Assembly: GCA_021737145.1 (NCBI GenBank)
Contig: JAIPEN010000003.1
Location: forward strand, 124,001-188,000
Direction: 5' to 3'
From: Desulfarculaceae bacterium
GTDB taxonomy: Bacteria > Desulfobacterota > Desulfarculia > Desulfarculales > Desulfarculaceae
DNA length: 64,000 bases
Shown one piece after another: positions 33,697 through 42,141 of the stretch (positions within the stretch are counted from its first letter, which is position 1; each line of letters opens with the position of its first letter). The notes below the pieces were generated by a model that was given only the letters and a program-made list of their open reading frames with translations, searched no databases and had not been told where the DNA came from. The position numbers and the translations under genes are program-made.

Positions 33697-33727
33697 CACG
33701 GCCCGGCCGGATAGCGGCCGGGCCGTG
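33697..33727. promoter_or_regulatory. Intercistronic hairpin between TRAP binding protein and permease
   Basis: CACGGCCCGGCCG (33697-33709) pairs perfectly with CGGCCGGGCCGTG (33715-33727) around a five-base loop. No T run follows in either direction, so it is more likely an RNA-stability or attenuation element. Such hairpins raise the level of the upstream binding-protein transcript over the permease. Confidence 0.55.
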
Positions 33728-33743
33728 GGTTGTCGGCTTTAGC

Positions 33744-34712
33744 CTACTTGGTGATGTGCTTCTCGTCGTAGTAGCGCATGGCGCCGGGGTGCACCGGAAT
33801 GCGGGCGCCGGCCAGGGCCCTGTCGGGCTTGGAGGCCTCGATGGCCGCCTTCTTGACCTTGGCCAGCTCGGGCCAATGGGCGTACAGGGTCTTGACGATG
33901 TTGTAGGCCATGTCGTCGGGCACGTCCTTGTTGGCCACGATGCAGGTCACCGTGCCCACCGCGGGCACGTCGGCCTTGAGGCCCTTGTAGGCGCCCACCG
34001 GGATCACGGTGGACATCAGGCCGGGCTCCAGCTTGAGGATCTTGGCCATGTGCTTGCCGTCGATGGGCAGGAAGCGGATGCCGGGGCGGAAGTTGAGGTC
34101 GATGATGGTGGACTGGGGGCAGGAGGTGACGGCCATGTAGGCGTCGGAGTGCCCGTCCTTCATCAGGGCGGCGGAGTCGGAGTAACCCACGAAGCTCACC
34201 GAGCCGCCGTTTTGCTTGATGCTGGAGAAGGTGATGTCATAGGCCTTGAGCACCAGCTCGGCGATGACCGTGCCCGTGAAGCCGACCTTGCCCGGCACGA
34301 TGCGCTTGTTGCTCAGCTCGGAGATTTTGAAAACCTTGCTGCTCTTGGGCACCACGATCTGGAACACGCCAGGGTACAGGCTCATCAGGTGGCGCAGGTT
34401 GGTGTTCTTTTTGCGGAACTTGCCGCGTCCCTCATAAGCGTTGTAGGCGGTGTGGGTGTAGGTCCAACCCAGATCCGCGCGGCCGCTGTTGACCGCCTTG
34501 CAGTTGCCCACGCCGCCGCCGGGACCGTTGGAGGTGGAGACTTTGATGTTCTTTTCCACGATGCTCATCATGGCCGAGCCCAGGGGGTACCAGGAGCCGC
34601 CCTCGGGGCCGGAGAACATGCGCAGGAACTTTTTGTCGGCGGCCACGGCCGGCACCACCAGGCACAGACTCAACAAGGCCACCACGGCGAACAGCCACAA
34701 TTTCTTAGGCAT
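33744..34712 (-). CDS. TAXI-family TRAP transporter solute-binding protein
   Basis: 322 residues. Signal peptide about 1-24 (PKKLWLFAVVALLSLCLVVP, AxA-type site at AVAA). Mature part begins with FLRMFSGPEGGSWYPLGSAM (family-typical glycine-rich N-terminus) and contains a VPGKVGFTGTVIAELVL hinge-like block. It is periplasmic and delivers a substrate, perhaps an organic acid, to the fused permease. Start ATG 34712 is preceded by GAGGAGGG. A longer reading was rejected because it would extend the protein before the signal peptide. Regulated likely by the neighbouring GntR protein. Confidence 0.88.
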   Translation of the reverse strand: MPKKLWLFAVVALLSLCLVVPAVAADKKFLRMFSGPEGGSWYPLGSAMMSIVEKNIKVSTSNGPGGGVGNCKAVNSGRADLGWTYTHTAYNAYEGRGKFRKKNTNLRHLMSLYPGVFQIVVPKSSKVFKISELSNKRIVPGKVGFTGTVIAELVLKAYDITFSSIKQNGGSVSFVGYSDSAALMKDGHSDAYMAVTSCPQSTIIDLNFRPGIRFLPIDGKHMAKILKLEPGLMSTVIPVGAYKGLKADVPAVGTVTCIVANKDVPDDMAYNIVKTLYAHWPELAKVKKAAIEASKPDRALAGARIPVHPGAMRYYDEKHITK

Positions 34713-34797
34713 TATTCCCTCCTCAAATAAGGTGTAAGAAAAAATCAACTCGCTTATTTCCGCTTGCCTATGTTTTCGCAACCACCGGCCGGGCCGG

Positions 34798-35478
34798 TCA
34801 GGCCCATAACTGGACCCGGTTGCGCTCTTGCACCATCTGTTCGATGCCCTTGAGCATGCGCTTCTGGCCCATGCCCACGTGCTCTTTCATTATGCGTCCG
34901 GCCGCCGGGGCGTCGTTGGCGGCCAGGGCCTGGAACAGCTCCTCGTGCTGCTCCTCGGCCTCGCTCAGGCGCTCGGTGCTCAGCCGCTCGGGCCGGTAGC
35001 GCAGGTAGATGCGGTCAAAGAGCTGGCGCAGATAGATGGCGCCGTTCTTCTGCCCGCTCATCTTGGCTATGGCCAGATGGATGCGCGCGTCGCACCAGAG
35101 CCGCTCCCTACAGTAGACCTCGCCGCGCACCGAGCGGTGGGTCTGCAATAATTCCCGCAAATCGGCCAGGCTCTGTTCGTCGGCCCTTTCGGCGGCCTTG
35201 CCGGCCAAGAACACCTCCACCAGCAGCCTTAGCTCGTATAGCTCCCGGGCCTCTTCCAGGTCCAACTCGGGCACCGCATAGCCCTTGTTGGCCTCCGAGC
35301 AAACCAGGCCCTCGTTCTCAAGCCTGGAAAGAGCCAAAATAACAGGCGTTTGGCTCATGCTCAGCTTTTTGGCGATGTCCTGGTAGCGCAGCTTCTGGCC
35401 AGCCACCAGCTCGTCATGCAGCAGCATGAGCTTGATCTGTTGGTACGCCCTTTCCGCCAAAGTTCCTGAATGCTTCAT
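34798..35478 (-). CDS. GntR-family (FCD) transcriptional regulator
   Basis: 226 residues: GntR winged helix (about 1-72; MSQTPVILALSRLENEGLV) followed by an all-helical FCD ligand domain with the metal/ligand-binding pattern (LRLLVEVFLAGKAAE, ARIHLAIAKMSG, EEQHEELFQALAANDAPAA). It probably responds to an organic acid and controls the TRAP genes 85 bases downstream on the same strand. The upstream spacer is AT-rich and shares a 13-base word with another control region at 42272-42284. Confidence 0.85.
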   Translation of the reverse strand: MKHSGTLAERAYQQIKLMLLHDELVAGQKLRYQDIAKKLSMSQTPVILALSRLENEGLVCSEANKGYAVPELDLEEARELYELRLLVEVFLAGKAAERADEQSLADLRELLQTHRSVRGEVYCRERLWCDARIHLAIAKMSGQKNGAIYLRQLFDRIYLRYRPERLSTERLSEAEEQHEELFQALAANDAPAAGRIMKEHVGMGQKRMLKGIEQMVQERNRVQLWA

Positions 35479-35753
35479 TTGCCCATTCGAGCTGTGGTGT
35501 TATCCATTGCTCCCCCCTCCTCATTGTGTCAGCGGCATCATGTACCGCCACGGGACGGCCCAAAAAAATATTGTTTTTTACAAATAATAAAATTATATTT
35601 TTCATAATATGGTTATGCGATAAGTGTCAAGACTAGATTTGGGTTGGATGCGTTTTTCATGCTCCAGCCCGGCCGCGCCGCCCTGGTCCGTGCTATTATC
35701 CCAACCCGAAGGTTCCCATGGGCCGTCCGGCGGCCCTCATTTTGGAAGATGCC
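35479..35753. other. AT-rich control region between gntR and lhgO
   Basis: About 275 bases without a gene. Around 35561-35625 the composition falls sharply (AAATATTG, TTTACAAATAATAAAATTAT). The 13-base AATATTGTTTTTT at 35567-35579 recurs on the opposite strand at 42272-42284. Probable divergent promoter/operator zone. Confidence 0.45.
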
Positions 35754-36923
35754 ATGTCCGATGCCATAGGGCTCACCATCATCGGAGCCGGAGTCGTGGG
35801 CTGCGCCGTGGCCCGGGAGCTGGCCCGGGCCGGCGAGGACGTGCTGGTCTTGGAGCGCAACCCCGGGGTCACCCAGGGGGAGAACCAGTCCTCGCGCAAC
35901 TCTGGGGTGATCCACTCGGGCCTGTACTACGACCAGGCCACCCGGCCCCTCAAGGCGGCCATGTGCGTCGAGGGCAACCGCCTGCTGCACGAGTTCTGCG
36001 CCGAGCGCCAGGTGCCCGCCCTGGCCTGCGGCAAGCTGGTGGTGGCCACCCAACCGGAGCACCACGAGGTGCTCGAACTCTATGAGCAGCGCTGCCACGA
36101 GAACGGGGTGCCGGTGGAACTGATCAGCGGGGAGCGGGCCCGGGAGCTGGAGCCCCGGGTGGCCTGCTTGGAGGCCCTGCTCCTGCCCAGCGCGGGAGTG
36201 GTGGACGCCCCGGCCCTGGTGCACCGGCTCTATGCCCTGGCCTCGGGCCACGGGGCCCAGTTCATGACCCAGACCGCCCTGAGCGGGGCCAAGGCCACCC
36301 CCGAGGGCCTGGAGTTGAGCATCACCTACCGCGACGGGGCCAAGGACGCCTTTTTGACCAAGCGCCTGGTCAACTGCGCCGGGCTCTATGCCGACGAGGT
36401 GGCCCGCCTGCTGCACCCGGAGTCGCCCCATGTGGTGGACCCCACCCGCAGCGAGTCGGTGAAGTTCTACCGCGCCAAGCGCCCCGAGCTGGGCCTCCAG
36501 AACATGAACGTGTACCCCACCCCCACGGTGATCCAGACCGACAAGGGCACCCACTTCACGGTGGGGGTGCACCTGACCCCCACCCTGGCCCCCGGCCCGG
36601 ACGGCAAGCCCGCCCTGGGACCGGAGGTGACCATCGGACCCTTGGGTCATGCCTCCCGCTCCAAGGAGGACTACGGCGGCGACTACCCGCCCATGGAGGA
36701 TTTCCACGCCCGGGTGGCCCCCTTTTTCCCGGGCCTCCGGGCCGAGGATCTGCAGGAGCACCAGGTGGGCATCCAGCCGCGCCTGGTTAACACCCCCGAT
36801 TTCGTGGTGGAGCTCTGCCCGGCCGAGCCCCGCCTGCTCAGCCTGGTGGGCATCGACAGCCCGGGCCTTACCAGCAGCCTGGCCCTGGCCAAGCTGGCCA
36901 AGAAAATGCTAGGCCTGGCCTAG
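35754..36923 (+). CDS. lhgO: L-2-hydroxyglutarate oxidase-like FAD enzyme
   Basis: 389 residues. FAD-binding motif IIGAGVVGCAVARELARAG (about 9-27), the second FAD block NPGVTQGENQSSRNSGVIHSG (family-typical SSRNSGVIH), and a C-terminal HQVGIQPRLVN/GIDSPGLTSSLA segment. It oxidises L-2-hydroxyglutarate (or a similar hydroxy acid) to 2-oxoglutarate, passing electrons to the membrane or an ETF-like acceptor. I chose ATG 35754 over an in-frame start 12 codons earlier. It faces the kor operon at a distance of two genes, which could oxidise its 2-oxo product. Confidence 0.82.
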   Translation: MSDAIGLTIIGAGVVGCAVARELARAGEDVLVLERNPGVTQGENQSSRNSGVIHSGLYYDQATRPLKAAMCVEGNRLLHEFCAERQVPALACGKLVVATQPEHHEVLELYEQRCHENGVPVELISGERARELEPRVACLEALLLPSAGVVDAPALVHRLYALASGHGAQFMTQTALSGAKATPEGLELSITYRDGAKDAFLTKRLVNCAGLYADEVARLLHPESPHVVDPTRSESVKFYRAKRPELGLQNMNVYPTPTVIQTDKGTHFTVGVHLTPTLAPGPDGKPALGPEVTIGPLGHASRSKEDYGGDYPPMEDFHARVAPFFPGLRAEDLQEHQVGIQPRLVNTPDFVVELCPAEPRLLSLVGIDSPGLTSSLALAKLAKKMLGLA

Positions 36924-36947
36924 CTTCAAGCTTCCGGAGGAGACACC

Positions 36948-37781
36948 TTGCAAAAGCTGATCATCAACGTCGCGGTCTGCGGCTCGGCCCCCACCCGGGA
37001 GATGAACCCGGCCATACCCCACACCCCCCGGGAGATCGCCGAGGAGGCCCTGCGCTGTTGGCGGGCCGGGGCCACGGTGGTGCACGTGCACGTGCGCGAG
37101 CCCGAAACCGGGGAGCCCGCTTTCCGCAAGGAGCTTTTCGCCGAGGTGCTGGAGCGCATCCGGGCCGAGAGCGACATGCTGGTCAACCTGACCACCTCGG
37201 GCTTCAACCTGCAGGGCGACGACCCGGGCGAGGAGCGCCTGGCGCCGGTATCGCTGGGGCCGGACCTCTGCTCCCTGGACGTGGGCTCGCTCAACTTCCG
37301 GGGCCGGGTGTTCATCAACCCCACCGACTGGGTGGACAAGGCGGCCCAGCGCATGCGCCAAAACGGGGTAAAGCCCGAGATCGAGGTGTTCGACCTGGGG
37401 CATTTGCGCCAAGCGGTGGACATGCTGGGGCGCGGCCTGGTGGCCGACCCGCCCTACTTCCAGTTCTGCCTGGGCGTGCCCTGGGGCGCGCCGGCCGATC
37501 TGCCCACGCTCATGGCCTTCAAGGAGCGCCTGCCCGAGGGCATCCTCTGGTCCGTGCTGGGAGTGGGCGCGGCCCAGCTTCCCCTGACCACCCACGCCAT
37601 GCTCCTGGGCGGCCACGTGCGGGTGGGCTTTGAGGACAACATCTACCTGAGCAAGGGAGTGCCGGCCGACAGCAACGCCCGCTTTGTGGAGCGGGTGGTG
37701 GATCTGGCCAAAATCCTTCAGCGCGAGGTGGCCACCTGTGACGAGGCGCGGGAGATGCTGGGCATTCCGCCCAAGGCTTAG
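36948..37781 (+). CDS. BKACE family beta-keto acid cleavage enzyme (DUF849)
   Basis: 277 residues of the DUF849 fold. The zinc ligands appear as [14 protein letters not shown] (about 44-57; H-V-H), with a downstream E-V-F-D block ([11 protein letters not shown]). The N-terminus [22 protein letters not shown] is characteristic. BKACE enzymes combine a 3-oxo acid with acetyl-CoA to give acetoacetate plus an acyl-CoA. The start is TTG at 36948, preceded by GGAGGAG. Twenty-four bases after lhgO, so probably the same transcript. Substrate unknown. Confidence 0.85.
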   Translation: MQKLIINVAVCGSAPTREMNPAIPHTPREIAEEALRCWRAGATVVHVHVREPETGEPAFRKELFAEVLERIRAESDMLVNLTTSGFNLQGDDPGEERLAPVSLGPDLCSLDVGSLNFRGRVFINPTDWVDKAAQRMRQNGVKPEIEVFDLGHLRQAVDMLGRGLVADPPYFQFCLGVPWGAPADLPTLMAFKERLPEGILWSVLGVGAAQLPLTTHAMLLGGHVRVGFEDNIYLSKGVPADSNARFVERVVDLAKILQREVATCDEAREMLGIPPKA

Positions 37782-37784
37782 ACG

Positions 37785-37905
37785 GCTTCGCCAGACGCGG
37801 CTATGCTGCGTTGCGGGCCTCGCTCCAGCCTCGATGTAGCTTTTGCTACGCCTACGGCTGTCGCTCGCCCGACGGCTTGCCTAACCACGCCTGGCTGTGC
37901 CGTGG
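37785..37905 (+). repeat. Dispersed intergenic repeat, copy A
   Basis: Copies A and B (44768-44887) share GCCAGACG, GCGTTGCGG, CTCCAGCCTCGA, CGGCTGTCGCT, GCCTGGCTGTGCCG and other blocks in the same order, with about four in five bases alike by eye. The copy contains the hairpin GTAGC-tttt-GCTAC. It begins right after the BKACE stop. Copy C lies at about 560-660. Confidence 0.7.
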
Positions 37906-38017
37906 ACCGAGGCGGGCCGGGGCTTTCCTATACTGGCGAAGCTTTCTAGGGAGCATTTTGAAAGGCGGATTGCTGCTTTTCCTTCCCAACCTCTTATTTC
38001 TTCCTGCTCGCCCCATA
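37906..38017. other. Rest of the gap between BKACE and the kor operon
   Basis: Together with the repeat and terminator this completes a ~310-base gap. It has no gene and no further structure that I could support. Confidence 0.4.
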
Positions 38018-38057
38018 AGACAAAGGCCGCGACCACACCCTGAGGTGCGTCGCGGCC
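38018..38057 (-). terminator. Terminator of the kor operon
   Basis: Minus strand: GGCCGCGAC (38057-38049), 15-base loop region, GTCGCGGCC (38033-38025), then TTTGTCTT. It lies 38 bases behind the ferredoxin stop. Confidence 0.75.
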
Positions 38058-38094
38058 CTAAATTATGTTTCGCGTCTGGCGCAGCCGGCCTACT

Positions 38095-38370
38095 CTACCC
38101 CCGATCCATCTCCATGCTGATGGCGCCCTTGGGGCAGAGGTGGGCGCAGAGTCCGCACCCCTTGCAGAACTTCAGGTCGATCACCGCCCGTCCGGTGTCC
38201 GGATCCTTGGTGATGGCCAGGTCCGGGCAGAGCAGCATGCATATCTCGCAGCCGTCGCAGGCGTGGCTGGACAGGCAGCGCTGGGCCTCGGCCTGGGCCT
38301 GTTCCATGGTCATCTCACCCGCGCAGGCGGCCGGGTGCTCGGGTACTTCACAGGGGGGCCGCAGGCTCAT
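38095..38370 (-). CDS. 2x[4Fe-4S] ferredoxin-type subunit of the kor operon
   Basis: 91 residues. Two CxxCxxCxxxCP motifs: CDGCEICMLLCPD (38-50) and CKGCGLCAHLCPK (69-81). It is the delta/ferredoxin-like subunit of 2-oxoacid:ferredoxin oxidoreductases, which passes electrons from KorAB to an acceptor. ATG overlaps the upstream gene stop (ATGA). An acidic N-terminal extension with MEQAQAEAQRCL is present. Last gene of the operon. Confidence 0.85.
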   Translation of the reverse strand: MSLRPPCEVPEHPAACAGEMTMEQAQAEAQRCLSSHACDGCEICMLLCPDLAITKDPDTGRAVIDLKFCKGCGLCAHLCPKGAISMEMDRG

Positions 38371-39707
38371 GATTGCACCTCTTCCAGGATGGCCCGGGCC
38401 GCGGCGATGCCGCCGGCCATGGCCTCCACCACGGTGGCCGGCCCGGTGACCAGGTCGCCGGCCGCGTATAGCCCGTTGGCCAGCCTGCCCTCCGGGCCGG
38501 GCTCCAAGCCGCTCAAGCCCAGCCCGTCGGCCCAGGAAGCGGCCTCGGAGTCCTGGCCCAGGGCCAGGATGACCGTTGCGGCCGGGATGACCTCCTCGGC
38601 GCCCGCCTGGGGCGCGAACACCACCCGGCCGTCGGGGCCGGGCGCGCCCGGCTCGGTGGCCCGCACCTTGAGGCCGGCCGCCGCGCCCTCGCCTTCCACA
38701 CCCACCGGCTGGGCCCGGAAGCGGAACTTCATGCCTTCGGCCTCGGCGGCCGCGACCTCCTCGACATAGGCGGGCATCTGTTCGCGGTCGCGGCGGTAGA
38801 CGAGGGTCACCTCGGCTCCCTGGCGCAGGGCCCAGCGGGCCGCGTCCAGGGCCACGTTGCCCCCGCCCACCACCACCACCGGCGAGGCCAGGGAAGGCGC
38901 GGGTCCCAAGGCCGCGTCGCGCAGCAGGTCCAGCCCGAGCCACACGCCGGCGAGATCGTCGCCGGGCAGCCCGGCCGCCTTGGCTCTCGACGCGCCGCAG
39001 GCCAGGACCACCGCGTCGCATTCCTGGCGCATTTTCTCCACATCCCGGGGCGACAGGGCTTTGCCCAGCTCGAAGGCCACCCCATGGGCCTTTACGTAAT
39101 CCAGATCGGTCTGGAGCGCCGCCCGGGGAAGGCGGAACTCGGGGATGGCCCAGGCCAGCATGCCGCCGGCCACCGGCTTGGCGTCATACACCGTTACCGT
39201 GGCCCCGCTTTTGGCCAGCTCCCAGGCCGCGGCCAAGCCGGCCGGGCCCGACCCCACCACCGCCACCTGGGCCTTGACCGGCTCCTGGGCGGGCTCCACC
39301 GTTGGGCGGGGAGCCGAGGCCGCGAAGCGCTTGAGGTCGCGGATGGAGGGCGGCGACTGGAACTGGCCGGACAGGCAGGCCTGCTGGCAGGGATGATGGC
39401 ACACGTGGCCCAACACGCTGGGCAGGGGGTTGTCCCGGAGGATTATCTCCAGGGCCCCGGCCTGGTCGCCCTTGGCCAGGCAGGCCAGATAGGCGTTGAT
39501 GTCCTGGCCGATGGGGCAGGCCGCCTGGCAGGCGGGCGGCTGGTCCGTGGCCTTGGCCGGGGCTCCGGGGGCCAGGGCGGCGCGCATGGTCTCGCTCTCG
39601 CCGGCGGCCAGGTCCGGGCTGGCCAGGGCCGGGCAGGCTCCCCGGCACACTCCGCAGAAGCCGCAGACTTCCTCGTTCACCTGGGGTACGTGGGTTCTGC
39701 CTTCCAT
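38367..39707 (-). CDS. GltD/NfnB-like FAD-dependent oxidoreductase in the kor operon
   Basis: 446 residues. N-terminal Fe-S region: CGFCGVCRGACP (15-26) plus CQAACPIGQDIN and the CHHPCQQACLSG set typical of glutamate-synthase small subunits. FAD motif AVVGSGPAGLAAAWELAKSG (about 148-167) and NAD(P) motif VVVGGGNVALDAARWAL (about 278-294) follow, and AAGDLVTGPATVVEAMAGG closes the protein. The extra N-terminal cluster and the location make it the likely NAD(P)H link of the 2-oxoacid:ferredoxin oxidoreductase. Overlaps the ferredoxin gene by four bases and is two bases from the gamma-subunit gene. Confidence 0.85.
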   Translation of the reverse strand: MEGRTHVPQVNEEVCGFCGVCRGACPALASPDLAAGESETMRAALAPGAPAKATDQPPACQAACPIGQDINAYLACLAKGDQAGALEIILRDNPLPSVLGHVCHHPCQQACLSGQFQSPPSIRDLKRFAASAPRPTVEPAQEPVKAQVAVVGSGPAGLAAAWELAKSGATVTVYDAKPVAGGMLAWAIPEFRLPRAALQTDLDYVKAHGVAFELGKALSPRDVEKMRQECDAVVLACGASRAKAAGLPGDDLAGVWLGLDLLRDAALGPAPSLASPVVVVGGGNVALDAARWALRQGAEVTLVYRRDREQMPAYVEEVAAAEAEGMKFRFRAQPVGVEGEGAAAGLKVRATEPGAPGPDGRVVFAPQAGAEEVIPAATVILALGQDSEAASWADGLGLSGLEPGPEGRLANGLYAAGDLVTGPATVVEAMAGGIAAARAILEEVQS

Positions 39708-39708
39708 C

Positions 39709-40251
39709 TCAGGCCTCCCCCCAGGCGCGGCCCATATCCAGTCCCAGGGCCAGGGCCTTTTTGTTCAGCTCCAAGAAACGCTCGGGCACGAACTCGGCCA
39801 TGGCCTGGGCGGCCACCGATTCGTCCCACCATCCGGTGGCCCCCACGATGAGCCCCACCCAGATGACGTTGGCCACCTGGCGGTTGCCCAGCTCGTTGAG
39901 CGACAGGGCGGTCACGTCGGCCCCGTAGCGGTCGTGCGGGGCCTGGGGGGTCACCAGGCCGGAGTCGAAGAGCACCATGCCTCCCCCGGCCACGCCGGCC
40001 ACGTAGAGGTCATAGGCCCCCTGGCTCATGGCCACCAGCAGGTCCGGGTGTTCCACGTGGGGGAAGTCGATCTCCTTCACGTCCAGCACCAGGTCGGAGC
40101 GGGCCCCCCCGCCCCGGGCCTGGGCCCCGTAGGAGTTGGAGCCCGCCGCGTACAGGTCTTGCTTTACCGCCGCCTCGCCCAAGAGGGCTCCGGCCAGGAC
40201 CACGCCCTGGCCGCCCAGGCCGGCTATGCGGATTTCCTTGCGCTCAGTCAT
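39709..40251 (-). CDS. korC: 2-oxoacid:ferredoxin oxidoreductase gamma subunit
   Basis: 180 residues, family PorG/KorC. Marks: IRIAGLGGQGVVLAGALLGEAAV (about 7-29) and SYGAQARGGGARSDLVL (about 42-58), both conserved in gamma subunits. It helps bind CoA in the Kor/Por complex. It overlaps the korB reading frame by eight bases, showing tight co-translation. Assignment to oxoglutarate or branched-chain substrate not certain. Confidence 0.88.
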   Translation of the reverse strand: MTERKEIRIAGLGGQGVVLAGALLGEAAVKQDLYAAGSNSYGAQARGGGARSDLVLDVKEIDFPHVEHPDLLVAMSQGAYDLYVAGVAGGGMVLFDSGLVTPQAPHDRYGADVTALSLNELGNRQVANVIWVGLIVGATGWWDESVAAQAMAEFVPERFLELNKKALALGLDMGRAWGEA

Positions 40252-40996
40252 GGTTGAACTCCCCCAGGGGCAAGGCCCCCTCGGGCAAGGGGCAGGAGGC
40301 GTCGCTGAAGCTGCCGCAGAGCTCGCCCAGGCGGTCGTACATGGCCCCCGGCGAGTCGTACTTGTTGCGGCGGCCGTACTGGGTGGGACAGGGGCTCATC
40401 ACCTCCACGAAGGAGAAATCGGTGGAGGTGATGGCTTTTTTCAGATAGCCGATCAGCTCATAGGGCCGGACCACCGCTCCCCGGGCCACGTAGGGCGCGC
40501 CCGCGCCCTTGACCAGCTTCACTAGGTCAAAGGGGCGGTAGGGGTTGCCCTTGACGCTGGTGGCGGTCAGGTGCCCCTGCGGCGTGGTGGGGGCCATCTG
40601 CCCGCCGGTCATGCCGTAGATCATGTTGTTGGCGCAGATGACCGTGAGGTCCAGGTTGCGCCGGGCGGCGTGGATCAGGTGGTTGCCCCCGATGGAGGCC
40701 AGGTCGCCGTCGCCCGAGACCACGATCACCTTCAAATCCGGGTTGGCCTTTTTCACCCCGCTGGCAAAGGCCACCGCCCGGCCGTGCAGGGTGTGCAGGG
40801 TGTCGGCCGCGAAGTTGGGGCTGGGAATCCAGGCCGCGCAGCCGATGCCCGAGACGAACACCGTCTGGTCCATGTCCACCCCGAGCTGGTCTATGGCCCG
40901 GAGCAGCGAGCCCATGAGCACCCCGTGGCCGCAGCCGGGACAGAAGGGGGTGGTGACCACTTCGGGCCGCAGGTATTTCTCCATGGAGCGGGCCAT
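40244..40996 (-). CDS. korB: 2-oxoacid:ferredoxin oxidoreductase beta subunit (TPP-binding)
   Basis: 250 residues. Cys ligands of the [4Fe-4S] cluster in TPFCPGCGHG (about 16-25) and SGIGCAAW, and the thiamine-diphosphate motif VVSGDGDLASIGGNH ... ICANNMIYGMTGGQ (about 93-132). The enzyme oxidises a 2-oxo acid with CoA to acyl-CoA and CO2, reducing ferredoxin. I start at ATG 40996, which shares a base with the korA stop (TGATG). A longer reading is a shadow of korA. Confidence 0.9.
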   Translation of the reverse strand: MARSMEKYLRPEVVTTPFCPGCGHGVLMGSLLRAIDQLGVDMDQTVFVSGIGCAAWIPSPNFAADTLHTLHGRAVAFASGVKKANPDLKVIVVSGDGDLASIGGNHLIHAARRNLDLTVICANNMIYGMTGGQMAPTTPQGHLTATSVKGNPYRPFDLVKLVKGAGAPYVARGAVVRPYELIGYLKKAITSTDFSFVEVMSPCPTQYGRRNKYDSPGAMYDRLGELCGSFSDASCPLPEGALPLGEFNHD

Positions 40997-42141
40997 CAGC
41001 TCATCTCCTTGAGGGCGGCCAGGATGCCGGCCGGGCTGATGGTGCTGCCGTTGACCTGGGTGAGCGAGCGCACCGGGGTGGCCCCGGCATAGGCCCGCAC
41101 CAGGCCGTCCACCTGGCCCAGGTTCATCTCCGGCACCAAGAAGCCCTTGGCCCCCTCGGCCACCCGGCTGATCAGCTCGTTGTCGAAAGGCCAGATGGTT
41201 ATCAGGCGCAGCAGGCCCGCCTTGATGCCCGCCGAGCGGGCGGCGCGCACCGCGCTCAGGGCGGAGCGGGCGGTGAAGCCGTAGGCCACCACCACCAGCT
41301 CGGCGTCGTCCAGGTGATAACCATCGTGGCGGCAGATCTCGTTCTTGCGGCTCAGGACCTTTTGGCTGAGCCGGCGCACCAGGGCGTCGTGGAAGGCCGG
41401 GCCCTCGGTCTTGCGGAAACCCCACTGGTCATGGGTGGAGCCGGTGACCAGCAGCTTTTCGCCGTCGCCGAATGAAGGCATGGAGGGGATGCCGGCCGGG
41501 TCGTCGGCGCCGAATGGCGGCTGGCCGGGCTCGTAGTCCCGCGTGTAGATTTCCACCGTCTCGGGCATGTCCACCCGCTCGCGCAGGTGGCCGGTGGCCT
41601 CCTCGGCCAAAAGGAAGGCCGGCACCCGGAGGCGCTCCGAGAGGTTGAAGGCCTCGATGGTCAGGGAGAACATCTCCTGCACCGACCAGGGCGAGAGCGC
41701 CACCACCTGGTAGTCGCCGTGGGAGCCCCACTTGACCGCCATGATGTCGCCTGAGCCGACCTTGGTGGCCTGTCCGGTGCAGGGGCCGGCCCGCTGCACG
41801 TCCACCACCACCACCGGGGTCTCGGTGAAGGCGGCGTAGCCCAGGCACTCCTGCATGAGGCTCACGCCCGGACCGCTGGTGGCGGTCATGGCTTTGGCCC
41901 CGGTCCAGGATGCGCCCACCACCGCGGAGATGGAGGCGATCTCGTCCTCCATCTGCAGGAAGGCGCCGCCGCGCTCCTCCAGCTCCCGGCTCATGTATTC
42001 CATGATCTCCGAGGAGGGAGTTATGGGATAGCCGCCATAAAAACGGCACCCAGCGGCTATGGCCCCCTCGGCGGCCGCGTCATTGCCGGACAGGTAGCGC
42101 CGCCCTGCCTGTACGGGATTGCTCACTTTGCTTAATGGCAT
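40996..42141 (-). CDS. korA: 2-oxoacid:ferredoxin oxidoreductase alpha subunit
   Basis: 381 residues. Typical KorA features: GNDAAAEGAIAAGCRFYGGYPITPSSEIMEYM, starting about residue 19, with MTATSGPGVSLMQE (about 84-97) and a C-terminal domain with FTARSALSAVRAARSAGIKAGLLRL. It forms the dimer interface and TPP pocket with KorB. The start is ATG 42141; an upstream extension of 36 residues is not part of the family. First gene of korABC-FAD-Fd, reading away from an AT-rich control region. Substrate (2-oxoglutarate versus branched-chain 2-oxo acids) not decided by sequence; nearby LhgO-like enzyme favours 2-oxoglutarate. Confidence 0.9.
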   Translation of the reverse strand: MPLSKVSNPVQAGRRYLSGNDAAAEGAIAAGCRFYGGYPITPSSEIMEYMSRELEERGGAFLQMEDEIASISAVVGASWTGAKAMTATSGPGVSLMQECLGYAAFTETPVVVVDVQRAGPCTGQATKVGSGDIMAVKWGSHGDYQVVALSPWSVQEMFSLTIEAFNLSERLRVPAFLLAEEATGHLRERVDMPETVEIYTRDYEPGQPPFGADDPAGIPSMPSFGDGEKLLVTGSTHDQWGFRKTEGPAFHDALVRRLSQKVLSRKNEICRHDGYHLDDAELVVVAYGFTARSALSAVRAARSAGIKAGLLRLITIWPFDNELISRVAEGAKGFLVPEMNLGQVDGLVRAYAGATPVRSLTQVNGSTISPAGILAALKEMS

